Below, in pieces: positions 38,911 through 51,047 of a DNA stretch of 64,000 nucleotides. The stretch spans positions 23,945,491-24,009,490 of the forward strand of contig CM052361.1 in NCBI GenBank assembly GCA_028551475.1. Reading direction: 5' to 3'. Below the pieces are notes generated by a model. That model was not told the origin of the DNA and did not search any database. It worked only from the letters and a program-made list of their open reading frames with translations. Position 1 is the first letter of the stretch; every line of letters begins with the position of its first letter. This stretch comes from Casuarina equisetifolia (taxonomy: Eukaryota > Streptophyta > Magnoliopsida > Fagales > Casuarinaceae). The position numbers were made by a program, and so were the translations under genes.

Positions 38911-40785
38911 CCTTGAACCAGCTACTAGATGTGCTGAGATTGAAACTCTCTCATGTAAGCTCACATCCAACAACCTTGATAACCAATGATCTTTAGTAGG
39001 TGAGATTTTCCTTCTTGCCAAACACAATACATATAAAAATGACATCGCAATTGATTTTTTAAAAGTAAATATTGGAAAAAAAATGTAACCTACTTTCAAA
39101 TTGAGAACTATAAAAATTATAATACAAATCAATTGAGGGGAGTCATCGAGAAATCACTTCTACTATAAGAAGTCTATCTTCACATAATTCATTCAATGAA
39201 GTTATGTTTATTGACTTCTCTTGGTCACATCAAATCATACCATTTAACCTCACTATTTACTTGGTACAATTCCTTGTATGTTCTTTTTACAATAATAAGA
39301 ATGTTTGGATAGCATAGAAGTGAGAATTTGTCATAACTTCAAAAGATCTCTCCAACTTTATGCCATATTTCCTATAATGCCAAGATATATAATTGAAGTT
39401 CTCCTACATTTAATACTATAAATTCATTCACTTCATAAGGATGAATTTAGATAATTGATGAAATTCAAGAATGATCATCCTAACAAAATCTTATTCCACA
39501 CTTTAAGGTCTAGTAGTCTAAGTTTTCTTTCATTTTTTAGTGAACAAACAACTTACCAAACAACTTTATAAGTTTTATGATTTTCTGAATTACCTAACCA
39601 TAGAAAGTGCTTATTTGCTTCATTATATTGTCCCTTTTTTCATGGGAGATTTGGTTCAAGTTTTTCTCATAATTTTCTATGTTCTTTCAAAACCAAAGGC
39701 TTCTCTTTGTCCTCAGTAGTGGTGAATCCAACACTAGTACAATGTGATTGGTCCTAGCAAAACTAAACCTTATGCCTAAAATCTCCCACAAGAAAGTTAA
39801 TTAGCTACTCCACATTCCTTTTAGTTCTTGATGACTAGATAGCAACATCAAGTTTGTCAAAGTAGAACTATAGAAAATCATCATAGAAAGGCCTCTAAAA
39901 AAATGTTTTTTCTTGATATCTTTATGTCTACTTTATATCCAAATGGTATAGAAGAAGCAACACGAGCAAGCACTCCATTCACATCAAGGATAAGAAGCTG
40001 TTTCTTATAAGGATTCATAGGGACTCTTTTTGGTGGAAAGTCTAATATTTGTGAAACATTCTACTCTCTGATGATAATTCCCTAAACAACATCATCTTTT
40101 CCTAAGCGTGAGTGTGATGAAGCACCCACTACCATCTTGGTTTCTGTCTCGACATACATTTGCTCTCATTGCTTGTAGGAAGAATCAGATCTAGATTTAG
40201 AAGCTTCCTCTCCAGCACATAATGCAGTTTTGTAGAGATATTAATTTCCATGCGATATATCTACTCTTGTCATTTGGATCTTATGATTCTTTGCCCCATT
40301 TTTTGGTTCAAAGAGTTCAATTGGGATATCTTGGACAGAAAAATCATTCACAAAACTAAACTCATGAGAATTATTTTCTAAATTCTTTACTTCAATTTCC
40401 TCCTTGGAGTCCCTAGATCACTTCTCCTCCGGCTGGTATAAACTTTAAATGGGCCGGAGGACTTTCTACGCCTCCTTTGCCTAGTATAAACTTGAAGTGG
40501 GCCAGTCCACACTCTACACTTTAAGCTTTCATCCCACACCATTGACTGGAGATTGTGGAGAGCAATTATTTCTAGTAAACTTAAATCCAACAAAGAAGTA
40601 CCTTCTGGAGGATCACAAACTCGACCACGATTTTCAGGGGCAGGACAACTGCCCTTCTGCTTCTTTCTCTTTTCCTTCGATTCTAAATCACTTTGGGACA
40701 TCTCCAATCCTCTTGTTCCATAATAGCAGGCGAAAAGTGTACGCCTACACCTCTTCAAGGAGTTGCTTTTGCTGAAGATCTTCAA

Positions 40786-43050
40786 CTGCTCTAACGAAAA
40801 TCAAGATCTACGTCATTGATTTTCGTGGGCAATTCCTCGTCTTTGATCTAGTCCAAGCTACTCTTCTCTTTTGCCCACAAACTCCGTTCTGAATCACCTA
40901 CATCATACAGGAATTTGTGTTAGAACGATTAGCAGAAGAAGAAGACAAGAGTTACTGCCACAAAAATGGTGGGAGCCTAGAAACGCCCTTCTCTGCTGGC
41001 CAGGCCTGGGTTAACCTTGCTACTCGTGCATTGGGAAAAGCTATTATCTGACGGTCTATTTAGCATGCTTTTTATAATAATTGATCGGAAGCAAGATTTT
41101 GTCATTAACTTAAAACTTCTTGATATAAAGGTCACTGATTCATTGCCGAATTTCAACTTAACACATTTTAATGAGTTTATAAGAAAGAAATTTTTTATCA
41201 GGAACCCTTTCCTTAGCATGAAGTTCATTGCTTCATACAATATTACTCCATATTACGTTGGCCATGACTGTCACCTTAGAGAACTTCTATAGTTGAATTG
41301 GCAATTGTAATCACGAGTTCTAACTCGTGATTGAGAAGTTTATTATCGTAGTTGTATTAGTGTCATCACATCATTTTTCCATATCAAGAACCAGCCATCT
41401 CGTATCCTAATTGGTATAAATCGAAATCCCTAGATCCTTATGGAGAGGCCATGAGTTTTCATTATTTAGTATGATGGAAATATCATTTTATTTAAAAATT
41501 TTCTTTATATGTAGAGGATTTTTAAGCAAAATTTAGAGTATGCAAAACTTTTATCACATAATGCTTAATACACTCCCCAAAACAATGAGTTTTGTTCAAA
41601 AGAGGTGCTTCGTATTGAATATGTTTGAAAGCTTATTTACACCTACAAATCAACTAGAAAAAAATAATTAGTTTATATTTATAAAAAATAATTTAAATAA
41701 TATAAATTTTGTATCACAACCTCTTAATATTATTTTGCCTCCCATATTCTTTAACATCTATATATCAATATCTGTATTACTGGCAAAAGAAGTTTGGCTT
41801 TTTCTTTTTTCTTTTTTTCCTTCAGAATTTACGAAAGTCATTGATTGTTGCAACATGCCTTTAAGATTTTCCAGTGAGAAGTAGACATATAAGACGTGAT
41901 TATCTCCATGGATGCAAAGTAGAAAGAAGAAGTATCATGCCTAGTAATACTCCCAATCCTCTAACTCTAGGTTTTTGATAAAAGGGAAAGAAAAAATTAT
42001 TTGTTAAGTTTCTTTTACTGAAAAATCATTCATATCATTCAATTTATTTATGAAACTCTCATGACATTAACCAATTTTGAAATTACTTTTAACTGCATAA
42101 TAAATTGAGAACTCAAACACATAATCTTGGCGTTCACTTACCATCTCATAATCTTTACGCAAAGAGATTGGATATAACTAGAACCTTATATAGAAAAAAA
42201 AAATGTATGATTTATCTATTTTATTCCATGTTTTTAGGTAACCCAACAATTGGTCGACATAAGGAAATTTTATCAGTTAATTTGATAAAAATAAACAAGT
42301 GAATGATTCATATTCTATATATAAGAATCAATTGTTGGATATATCAAAATTCAGAGTTTATTTTTCTAAACAATCTTAGGAGCAAGTGGATACCACCTCT
42401 ACATATGTTAAAACTCAAATCTTTAGACATACAAATTTGGCATATACGATGAGATCTTCAAAGTTTGTATGTAACATCAATATGTTGGTATTATTGACGG
42501 AATATTAAGCGAGTGTTAACAGTTGACTTATTATATCAACATTATTAATTAATTGATAGGTGAACGTTGAGTGATTATATACCACCTATATACATTAAAC
42601 AAAAATGCAATTTCGTTGTATGATTGAATAAAATGTAATCTATATGTTTCTAACATAATATTCTCCATCTTTCTTTTCATAACTCTGATTTTAGTTATCC
42701 AATTTTCCAACGAAACGAGAAGGTAATCTCCAATACCTAAAAGATTTGTGCACTAATTTTTTTATTTTGTTTTTTACTTCTTTGCATAATGCTTTGAAGG
42801 ACTCGTGCATGCTGACTCTACTTTTAGGTCTTTTAAGAGAGATACATGGCTGCCATTGTCATTAATCGAGCGTAGCATTCAATTATAGATGCTCCACCGG
42901 AGCATTCAATTATAGATGCAGAAGTCACGGGCACAATGAAAGAACCACACGTACTTCCTCGCACGTCCTTTCTCTGAAAAAGGGCATTCTGGCGAGGGCT
43001 TGCAGGCTAACTTAAGAAAGATCTCCGTTGTTGCTATCGTAGAGACCAAG
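40786..43050 (+). repeat. Duplicated block upstream of DUF674 copy 2
   Basis: No gene. From about 41,060 this is the pair of 29,800-29,925 plus 31,368-33,385, without the 1.4-kb insertion. The first 270 bp (40786-41050) do not match that block. Just before the gene, 'ccaccggagcattcaattat' repeats a nearby 'gcattcaattatagatg' (42875-42920), a small local duplication. Confidence 0.65.
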
Positions 43051-44029
43051 ATGGCCACCTCAAGACCCAAGAACAGGGAAACGATAAGCTTGAAGCTTCT
43101 TGTCGACGGGGACTCTAACAGGGTGGTGTTTGCCGAGGCCGGAAAGGAATTTGTGGACTTCCTCTTCGGACTCTTACACATACCGATTGGTTCCATCATG
43201 GGACTTCTTCGGACTCATGGCGTTGCTGGGTCAGGATCCTTTGGCAGAGTCTACCACAGCATCCAAACCCTTGACTCCAGCTATCTTCTCCAAAGCAAGG
43301 AGACTCTCTTGATGCCTATACCAGTCTTTCCATCACAAACCCGTACTCCTCCATTCTTGCAAAACTTCGGATTACCAACTGTGGACCAGTCATCTTCGCA
43401 GTTAGGGTCGAAGATTAATTTTGATGCCTCCCTGAATTATGGGAAACGAACCTTGCCATTTACCGGTGTAATGTCTTATTCTGGTCCGTTTTTTGGGAAT
43501 GACGTGTTGGCCAAACAGGAGACCAACGAGACAGGATTTGTAAGAGGTGGCATGATGTACATGGTGATGGATGACTTGAGGGTGAAACCCGCTTCAACCA
43601 TTTCTAGCATTACCCTTCTTAACTCTTTCAATGTCAAAGATGTCGGTAGCCTGCAGGAGAAGATGGCCAGCGTTGACACAAAGAAGGTATTTTTTTTCAT
43701 GGTTCCTGTTCATTGATGTTTTGATATATTATTTGCTAATGTTTTCTGTTGTTCTAGCCATGTGGTTATGTTTACATGCGTAAATCTTGTTGGAAAAACA
43801 TACCCCGTACACAAAAAGGAATATATTATCTGGTAACAAAGCTTTAGTTCATTATGATTAGGATGAGACATGTTATGGAATTCTACCTAAAAATGTTATT
43901 TAGAGAAAATACCCATTTGTACTGTTTTGTTAGGGCTTGGAGCTGGTAGCGGCTTCATTCGGCTCTGCCACAGTCCTTACTGATGTTTTCCTTCGGAATA
44001 ACGTACGCGGCGAGCGAAGGCAACTTTAG
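43051..44029 (+). CDS. DUF674 family protein, copy 2 (intact), 243 aa
   Basis: Two exons, 43051-43686 and 43934-44029, with a GT donor ('aagaag' then 'gtattt') and a 'ttgttag' acceptor, join in frame to 732 bp. The start is the ATG in 'accaagatggccacc', shared with other copies. The protein begins MATSRPKNRETISLKLLVDG. It continues with FAEAGKEFVDFLFGLLHIPIG (about residues 28-48) and SIMGLLRTHGVAGSGSFGRV. A more variable linker follows, then FVRGGMMYMVMDDLRVKPAS (about 163-182), SSITLLNSFNVKDVGSLQEK and the exon-2 block GLELVAASFGSATVLTDVFL. These are typical DUF674 blocks. The family is plant-specific and its function is unknown. No stops or frameshifts are seen. It is the fullest copy here. 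Confidence 0.88.
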
Positions 44030-46164
44030 ACATGAAGATTAAGCCAGAAGTGCCAAGACTTTTTTTTATATGTAAATATGGGTTCTGTGTGATGCGAGCA
44101 AAGGCAATTCTTCAATGGCTCGCCATTGAAGAAGCAGATTTGCTGCGCAACATGTAATAATGGGTTTTAGTAAAGACCTATGTCACCTGATGAGGGGATT
44201 TGCCTTTGAATCTCTCGTTTGTGAAATAATGATGGCTTCCTTTGTTTAGATCTAACGTATTCTGCTCTGTGTAAACATCTTTTGTTCGGTTCAGACTGAA
44301 ACGAAATTATTAATGTCTAAAATTTTTGGCGGATGGCTTTAATCAGATTGGGTCGATAGGATGAGAAAGTAGTGCTTAAAACTGCTGGACAAGAATCTTT
44401 GTACCAGGATATATATATACGAGCTTATACCTAAAATTCATGTAACAGCAGGTTCTTATTACGCCTTTCATTTCTTAATTCCATGGGAAATAGGGTTTCG
44501 CATATTGTTTATAGGAAGCTCATGGTCCATAGACTGCCCTCACGCGGAAGGTGATTGACGATGTGTTCTATCGTTCAATTTTGAGACTGAGAGGCACGAC
44601 GGAGCCACCGAATTGTTGATGTTTGGGAGCATATTTAATGGATGCTTTTTTTTAAAAAAAAAAAAATTGTGAATTAGCATTCCTTTGGGAGGCGCTGTGC
44701 GTTGATGAAGTCTTAGGTGGTACACTTACATACATGTTGACTGACATCTCCTGTAACTTAATGAAGGCAGGATGTGCCGTAAACCTGCATTGCTTTAGTC
44801 AAAAAGGAGACCTTGAGAGACCTTTGAAAAAAAAATGCCTCTAGGTTGATCCAGAGGAGATGAATTGAATTTGGATCTGGTGACGTGATATGTGTTTACT
44901 AATAAAATGGTAGTCCACTTTAACATGCTATGTGCATGCATGGAAAATAACATTTGTTATGAGGTATATGATAGAGATATTGTCACATCATGGAGGATGA
45001 GCAAGTGAGACGTAAAGTTTTTAAAGAAGTGCTTAATCCACGTGAATTTTGCCATAGTATTAAAAAGGCATTTATACCTAGCTTCAATATTATAACAAGC
45101 CATTGTGCATTTTTTGTGAAGGCCTATGAGATGAGGTTGGATTCACGAAAAATACAAAAACTTCCAATTAATCATCTATTATTGTTGTCACCGGCCCAAC
45201 TGGCATCTAAAAAGACAGGAATCTAAAGTGAAGCTTTTGGTTAGTAAGATGCCATGACGCAACGCATCTATGAGAAAACAAAAACAAATAAACTTTTAAC
45301 AGCCTACTAATGGCTTACGGTAGGAACATACATGAATTAATAGACATTGTTGACAATGCATGCATTGTCAAGTCGCATAAGGGTAAGATACCAGAGTCGA
45401 AATAGTGATCCAGCGTAATGTAGGATGAGGTTAAGGTTAAGAGGAAGTCTGAGCAGTGGGTTGGATTTTCATACTTAAAAAGTAATGAAGAGGATTCGGG
45501 TATTTTATAGCAAATTCTTGTTACAGTTTGATCAGAAGAGCACATATAGGCATTGTGGAAGTGTCCGTTCAAATGATGTTGTCAACGTAGACAAAGAAAA
45601 AGATGATAAATCAAGTGTTGTGGAAAACAAATAATGAGAGGTCCACCTACTTTCAAAAGACATTTCCAGTTGAAAGGAATTATCTAACTTATAAAGAATT
45701 ATAAGTACTCTCCATTGCATTATAAAACTCGTTGTAAAATATCCTTCCATAGTCCAAATTTATCTTTTTACTAGTTTAATCAAATGATTAAAAGTATGGT
45801 AATGAAGTCCTATCCTAGAAAGCATTACTTTTCGTGGAACTATAAAAGTTAGAGATACTGGGAATCTCTTGATATTAACGTCGTTTGCTCTGAATACACT
45901 TCATTCATAGTTCTTATGGAAAAACTCCCATTTTAACTCCTAATTCCATCATATTCGAAAAGAAGGTTTTGCTTTCCCTACAACTATATTTCAGAAGAAA
46001 AACAGTGTTTAGAAATATCATAAACTTAACACATAAGCAGGGCTGGATATTATAAATCTAAGCAAGCAAAAGGACTCGATGGAGTTATAGTTCACATAGA
46101 CTACATATTTATAATAGAAGTCTGTCCTACTTTAGTCATTACATATAAACTTAGCTCCCAAGAA
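44030..46164. other. Intergenic stretch with weak ORFs
   Basis: 44030-44290 is the 3' flank shared with copy 1. An ATG frame at 44990-45226 (78 aa, MEDEQVRRKVFKEVLN...) and a plus-strand peptide-like stretch near 45480-45600 (VFYSKFLLQFDQKSTYRH, then acidic) look slightly protein-like, but I recognise no family. They may be transposon debris. 45,780-46,000 resembles 26,270-26,480. Confidence 0.45.
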
Positions 46165-46734
46165 TTAAACGTCATTGGTTAGGTAAGTCATCTGATTGGC
46201 TGACGCTAAGGGAATGAATGTACATGATTTCTTGGCTGCTTGAATGTCTTCATCATAATCTGCACCGTAGGAAGAGCCACTTTCTGTTTCTGCATTCAGA
46301 TGTGTCCAGCGTGGAGCGATGTCCTCCTTCATTACAGCTTTCCCTTTCTCTCTTCCATCACGCGCTCTCACATATGCTGACGGTGCAGTGTGCTGATTGT
46401 TGCTGGCACTTTTGGAGTGTTGTGTTGCTTCTGTATCCAGTGCATTCAGAGGCTTTTTTGTCTCGTCTATCATCATGGGTCCTGAGCCAATCCTTAGAGT
46501 AGTGCTGGGTTGAGCTACCTTCCAATTTCCTTGATGCAGTGAGTACCTCCAGCATCCTTCATCCGGTTTCCATTGTCCTCCATACTGAGAGTAGAACACA
46601 TGAGCCGAGAGAGTTTGTTCTGCTTGGTTTTTAAGTTGACTAGAGGATCCTTCATCATGTCCGTGAGGACTGAATGAAGGACCTCCGTCACTATCAATTT
46701 CCACGAATGAAATTAGCCGTGTTATCTTCCTCAA
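46165..46734 (-). pseudogene. Unrecognised open frame of 189 codons without ATG
   Basis: The minus-strand frame is open for 189 codons but begins at a TTG just after a stop; the first internal ATGs are near the middle (MMIDETKKPL). The peptide is hydrophilic and includes GGQWKPDEGCWRYSLHQGNWK, Ser/His-rich stretches and DEDIQAAKKSC. It looks more like an exon than random sequence. I know no matching family. The paralogous segment at 26,380-26,560 lacks roughly 46,000-46,700, so this ORF is specific to one copy. It could be a captured exon, a pseudogene or chance. Confidence 0.3.
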
Positions 46735-47012
46735 ATAAGGAGTCTTTTCGAACTAGTTTGATCAGTATTGAAGCAAGGCATTCGTAACATTCATTTTCCA
46801 CCGTATCTTTTGATGATTTTGCTGTTCAAATAGAACAATGAAGAGACAGGAAATGATGAGCTACAGTTAAGAATTCGTGGATGGAGAATATGCAGAAGTC
46901 ACGGGCACAATGAAAGAACCCCAGGTCCTTTCTCTGAACAGAGACTATTCTACAGAAAGCTTGCAGGCTAAGTTAAAGATAAATCTCCATTATTGCTATT
47001 GTAGAGAGCAAG
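46735..47012 (+). repeat. Upstream segment of the 4-kb DUF674 duplication
   Basis: 'gagctacagttaagaattcg', 'ggatggagaatatgcagaag', 'tcacgggca', 'tttctctgaacagaga' and 'gcttgcaggcta' recur upstream of 51048 and in part at 27,200. This is the leader and promoter segment of the truncated copies. Confidence 0.7.
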
Positions 47013-47205
47013 ATGGCCAGCTCACACCACAGGAACAGGGAAACGATAAGCTTGAAGCTTCTTGTGGACGGGAACTATAACCGGGTGGTGTTTGCTCGTG
47101 GAGTTCCTCTTCGGATTCTTACACATACCGATTGGTGCCATCATAGGACCTCTTCGGATTCATGGCATAGCTTGGTCAGGATCCTTTGTTTGGAAGTACA
47201 ATTAA
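47013..47205 (+). pseudogene. DUF674 copy 3, truncated
   Basis: Starts at ATG 47013 with MASSHHRNRETISLKLLVDG. A net loss of about 17 bp after VVFA (near 47092) shifts the frame. In the next frame FLFGFLHIPIGAII and GIAWSGSF are still readable. DUF674 similarity then stops at the sequence for G-S-F and is followed by VWKYN and a TAA at 47203-47205. The last two-thirds of the gene and exon 2 are missing. The same end point is found in copy 5. Confidence 0.8.
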
Positions 47206-48532
47206 TGGATTTGCTTTGTTTTGAAAGAGAAGCACCGGATACTCTCATTTTTTAGCTTCGAAGAGATGCAGAGGCTATTTTGCCACATTTATTTGAGAAT
47301 GAAGTTTGCTTGACCATATTAAGTATGTGTATAATGAAAAAAATAGACAAATTGCAATAAGTGCAGTACGTACGGCCTTGACTTTCGAAAGTCTTTGTAG
47401 TGGCAACATGTCTGCAAAGCTGTTTTGTTTTACCATCGATTTTTCAGGGAGGAGCAGACATGATAAGACGTGATTCTCTGGAGAATTAGTAAAGTAGAAA
47501 GAAGAAGGCATCGTGCTCGTACCTAGTCCCAATCATTTCAATCTAGCTTTCTGATAAAAGATAAAAGAAAGAACTATTTTATAAATTTCTTATATTAAAA
47601 AATCACTCACATCCTTCAAAATTACTAATGAGATTTGTACAATTTAACACATAATATTGCTACTCACTTAACATCTCATAATCTCTATGCAAACAGTTTG
47701 AATATAATTAAAATCTTACATAGAACATAAAAATGACATAAGCATTTTCTTGCATATTTTGAGTAAATTGACAATTAGAGTTATCATTTAATTTAATAAT
47801 AAGTGTAAGACCTAATTATCATGAAAAACACTCCATTTTTCAATAAGCGTTTTGTTAAGTTAGGAGCATGTGCAGCTTCAATTAAGAGATTCTAAATTTG
47901 ACATTCAAATGTGTGGATTTGAATAGATACATAACAAAAGTTAAAAAATAATAATAATTTCCTTTTATAAAAGCAAAAAATGAATAATTTTTGAAATCAT
48001 AAAAATTGTAAAATAGTTTCTATATTAAAGTTAAGAATAAAATGTTGTACATATCAAAATTCAAAGTTTGTTTTCCTAAAAAAATTTAGGAATATTACAA
48101 GTGATTATTAGAACTGGTCAAGAGAAGTGCATTTTGTAGCTAAAGCATGCGTCATCCTTAAGAACTTCACTAATGCCTATTTTGTTTATTGCAGTGATGG
48201 AAATATCCAATAATTCTAAATTTATCTCATATAAAACAATAATTCAATCTCTCATTATTCAACATAATCTCTAATCCAATTTCAAACACAAAAAATACCT
48301 AAGATTTGTGCACTATTTTTTTCACTTCTTTTCGTACTGCTTTAGAGGACTAATGCACGTTGAATCTACTTTTATGTCTTCTCTGGCGGTGACTTTAACA
48401 AAGATATGGGCCTGCCATTATCATCACTCTTCCACAACATTCAATTATAGATGTCAAATAGAGATCTCCATTATTGCTATTGCAGAAAACATCGGATCCA
48501 TTCTCTCTGAGAGTTAACCATTAAAGACCAAG
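47206..48532 (+). repeat. Spacer of the 4-kb duplication, left copy
   Basis: Non-coding. It matches 51,258-52,986 with substitutions: 'atggatttgctttg', 'gaatgaagtttgcttgacca', 'gacgtgattctct', 'aaaatcactcacatccttca', 'tctcattattcaacataatc' and 'ctttagaggacta'. The right copy has an extra 160-bp insertion. Confidence 0.75.
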
Positions 48533-49645
48533 ATGGCTACCTCAATACCCAGGAACAGTGAAACCATAAGCTTGAAGCTTCTTGTAGACGGGGACTCTAA
48601 CAGAGTGCTGTTTGCTGAGGCGGGAAAGGAATTCGTGGACTTCCTCTTCGGACTCTTCCACATACCGATTGGTTCCATCATGGGACTTCTTTGGACTCAT
48701 GGCATAGCTGGGGCAGGATCCTTAGCTAGAGTCTTTGAGAGCATCCAAAACCTTGACCCCAGCTATTTTCTCCAGAGAAAGGAGCCTCTCTTGATGCCTA
48801 AACCAGCTTTTCCATCAACTACCCTTCCTCCTCCATTGTTGCAGAACTTTTTATTACCAGAAGAAGCAAGCGCAGATGAGGATGAGGTCCTCTTTCATTC
48901 GGGCATGATGTTAGGCTTCCGGAATGAAATGTTGCCCCAACACAAGGAGACAGGGTTTGTTAGAGGTGGCATGATGTACATGGTGATGGATGATTTGAGG
49001 GTGAAACCCGCTTCAACCATTTCTAGCATTACCCTTCTTAACACTTTCAACGTCAGAGATGTCGGTAGCCTGCAGGAGAAGATGGTCAGCGTTGACATAA
49101 AGAAGGTATTTCTTGGAATCCCTCTTTCTTAATGTTTTAATAGCATTTGCTAATGTTTGTTTGAGCTTCTGTTTCTCTCATCCAGTGATTTTGTTAACTT
49201 GCTTAAATCTTATTGAAAAATATATCTTTTTTTTTAGTTGATTTGAAGGGGAAAAAAGCTTTTAAACAAAGCATTATAATCTAATTTAAAAGGCCACACC
49301 AATGCACACAAAGAAATATATTATTTGATAACAAGGCTCATTGTCTATGTTTATTATGATAAGACATGTTAAGAATGAAACAAAGATTTTTTATATTACT
49401 GAAATTTTATATAATTTTTTTAGTGAAATTAGAGTTTTGCAATCTCTATCTTTCATAATTACAATAACTTTTATAATACTAATATGCCCTTTTCCTTCTG
49501 TGCTGTAACTTATCTATCACATTAATTTGGTTTGGAGGTTGTACTGTCTTCATAGGGCTTGGAGCTGGTGAAGGCTTCGTTCGGCTCTGCCACAGTCCTT
49601 TCAGATGTTTTCCTTGGCAACAACGTCCTCGACGAGCTTCCTTAG
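48533..49645 (+). CDS. DUF674 family protein, copy 4 (intact), 220 aa
   Basis: Two exons, 48533-49105 and 49556-49645, with a GT donor after 'aagaag' and a 'cttcatag' acceptor, join in frame to 663 bp. Begins MATSIPRNSETISLKLLVDG. It carries FAEAGKEFVDFLFGLFHIPIG and SIMGLLWTHGIAGAG, a shorter acidic linker (EEASADEDEVLF) than copy 2, then FVRGGMMYMVMDDLRVKPAS, SSITLLNTFNVRDVGSLQEK and the exon-2 block GLELVKASFGSATVLSDVFL, ending NVLDELP. The intron is 450 bp and AT-rich. No lesions are seen. Molecular function is unknown, as for the whole family. Linker and C-terminus differ from copy 2, so the two are distinct paralogues. Confidence 0.87.
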
Positions 49646-51047
49646 CTCTCTTGGATTTTCAAAGCCAATCTGAGGAGCTTGACGAGGGGATTCTCCAATG
49701 GTTCATTTTGCAATTTTAGACGTTTCAGTAGTACCAAGTTATATATGTAAATATGGGTCTTGTGTGATGCGAGCAAAAGCAATTCTTCAATGGTTTGTAT
49801 TTTGGAAGAAGTAGAATTGCTGCGCAGTGTGTAATAATGGGTTTATGTTTCACTTGATGAGGGATGTATTGTTGCCCCTGTGGGAATCCGTGTGGTGTAT
49901 TTCTCTCTCTTTTGTGAAATAACGATGATTTTGTTTAGATCTAATATACTCTGTTCCGCATAAACATCCTTATGTAGTTGGAAAGTGCTCAATAACGTGC
50001 AGTTATGATAGTTGATTGCAAGCAAGATTTCATTATTAACTTAAAACTTCATGATAAAGGTCGCGGTGATTAGTGGCTTCTTAATGAATGTTAAAAGATT
50101 TCAATCAGTTTATAAGAAGGAAAACTTCAACCTGGAAGCGTTTGCTTAGCATGAAGTTTATTGCTTCTTGCAGGACTAGTCCGTATTTCTTAAGCCCAAA
50201 CAATAATAATGAATGAGAGCCCAAATAACAAACATGACACACTCAAATGGCGACGGCGACTACGATAACTGTGGGGTCTAGTGTAGAGGAAGAAAGAAGG
50301 TGGAAGAAGGAGTGAATTAATGAGATGAATGGTTGAATATGGAAATGAATAAATGTGAAGTGTAAATTGTTTTTTAAAGAGAAGAGTATTTATAATATAT
50401 CTTGTAAATTTGGATAACTCTTTTCTTAAATTTTTTTAAAGGGAAAGATGGACTTGATTTTTTTATGTAGTATCAAAATTAGTCATTTTTCTATGTGATA
50501 TAATTCAATTTAAAATAATAGGGTAATCTTTTATCAGTAAATGGATCATGCTTGGACTACAAGGTAATATTAGATAATAAAAAAATTACATTAAAAAGAA
50601 TATTTCCTTAGAATTCACTTGCAATTTACCTTATAAATTTGGATATTCCTTTTCTTTGATGAGACTTCTTAAACAGGAGATAAATTTAGGCATTTTATAT
50701 AGTATTAATGTCAGATTTTCCTTTATGCTTAACTTTATAGGTTAAACTCTTTGATGGGTTTGTTAGAACCCTTTAATAAATACATTAAACATTAGATAAC
50801 CCTGTGTGTGTCTGTATTGGTATTGTTTCTAATGGGTTTACAACTTATCTTTTGATGATTTTGCTGTTCGTACAGAACAATGAAAAGACAGGAAATGATG
50901 CGCTAAAGTTAAGAATTTGTGGGTGGAAAATATGCAGAAGTCACGGGAAAGAACCACTGGTCCTTTCTCTGAACAGAGACCATTCTGCCAAAAGCTTGCA
51001 GGCTAACTTGAAGATAGATCTCCATTATTGCTATTGTAGAGAGCAAG
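49646..51047 (+). repeat. 3' flank of copy 4 and upstream of copy 5, duplicated
   Basis: Non-coding. 49646-50720 matches the 3' flank of copy 6 at 59163-60240: 'tgtgtgatgcgagcaaaagc', 'ttaacttaaaacttcatgat', 'gcccaaacaataat' and 'aaatgtgaagtgtaaattg'. 50735-51047 matches the segment upstream of copy 3 and the remnant at 27,050-27,240. Confidence 0.7.

Larger units (their letters stand above)
35031..40785 (-). pseudogene. FCP1/NIF-type phosphatase pseudogene, split by the U-box array
   Basis: On the minus strand, 40701-40387 encodes a basic N-terminal region (from MSQSDLESKEK). Then, after frame changes, come EVKNLENNSHEF (near 40385), KKQLLILDVNGVLARV (about 40010-39965) and the blocks RPFYDDFL, SSRTKRNVE, DQSHCTSVGFTTTEDKEKP and EKLEPNLP (down to about 39640). 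A FLDDSP-like trace follows near 39150. The last exon lies at about 35250-35031 and contains EDVQKYVKQNPFGQ and ANPSWDFY, then ends in a stop. The order fits plant NLI-interacting-factor (FCP1 homology) phosphatases, whose C-terminal exon normally reads like VQKYVEQNPFGQ. Many stops and frameshifts lie in the body. The last exon is separated from the rest by 3.7 kb of opposite-strand U-box repeats. Whether any transcript survives is unknown. Confidence 0.75.

Noticed and set aside
43100-43312. Second open frame inside DUF674 exon 1, also seen in copy 1 (33471-33653)
   Set aside because: It is in an alternate frame and is conserved only because the main DUF674 frame is. No independent motif or start context.
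44990-45226. 78-codon ATG frame as a gene
   Set aside because: No recognisable motif, AT-rich context and no splice or promoter evidence; mentioned only as part of the intergenic stretch.
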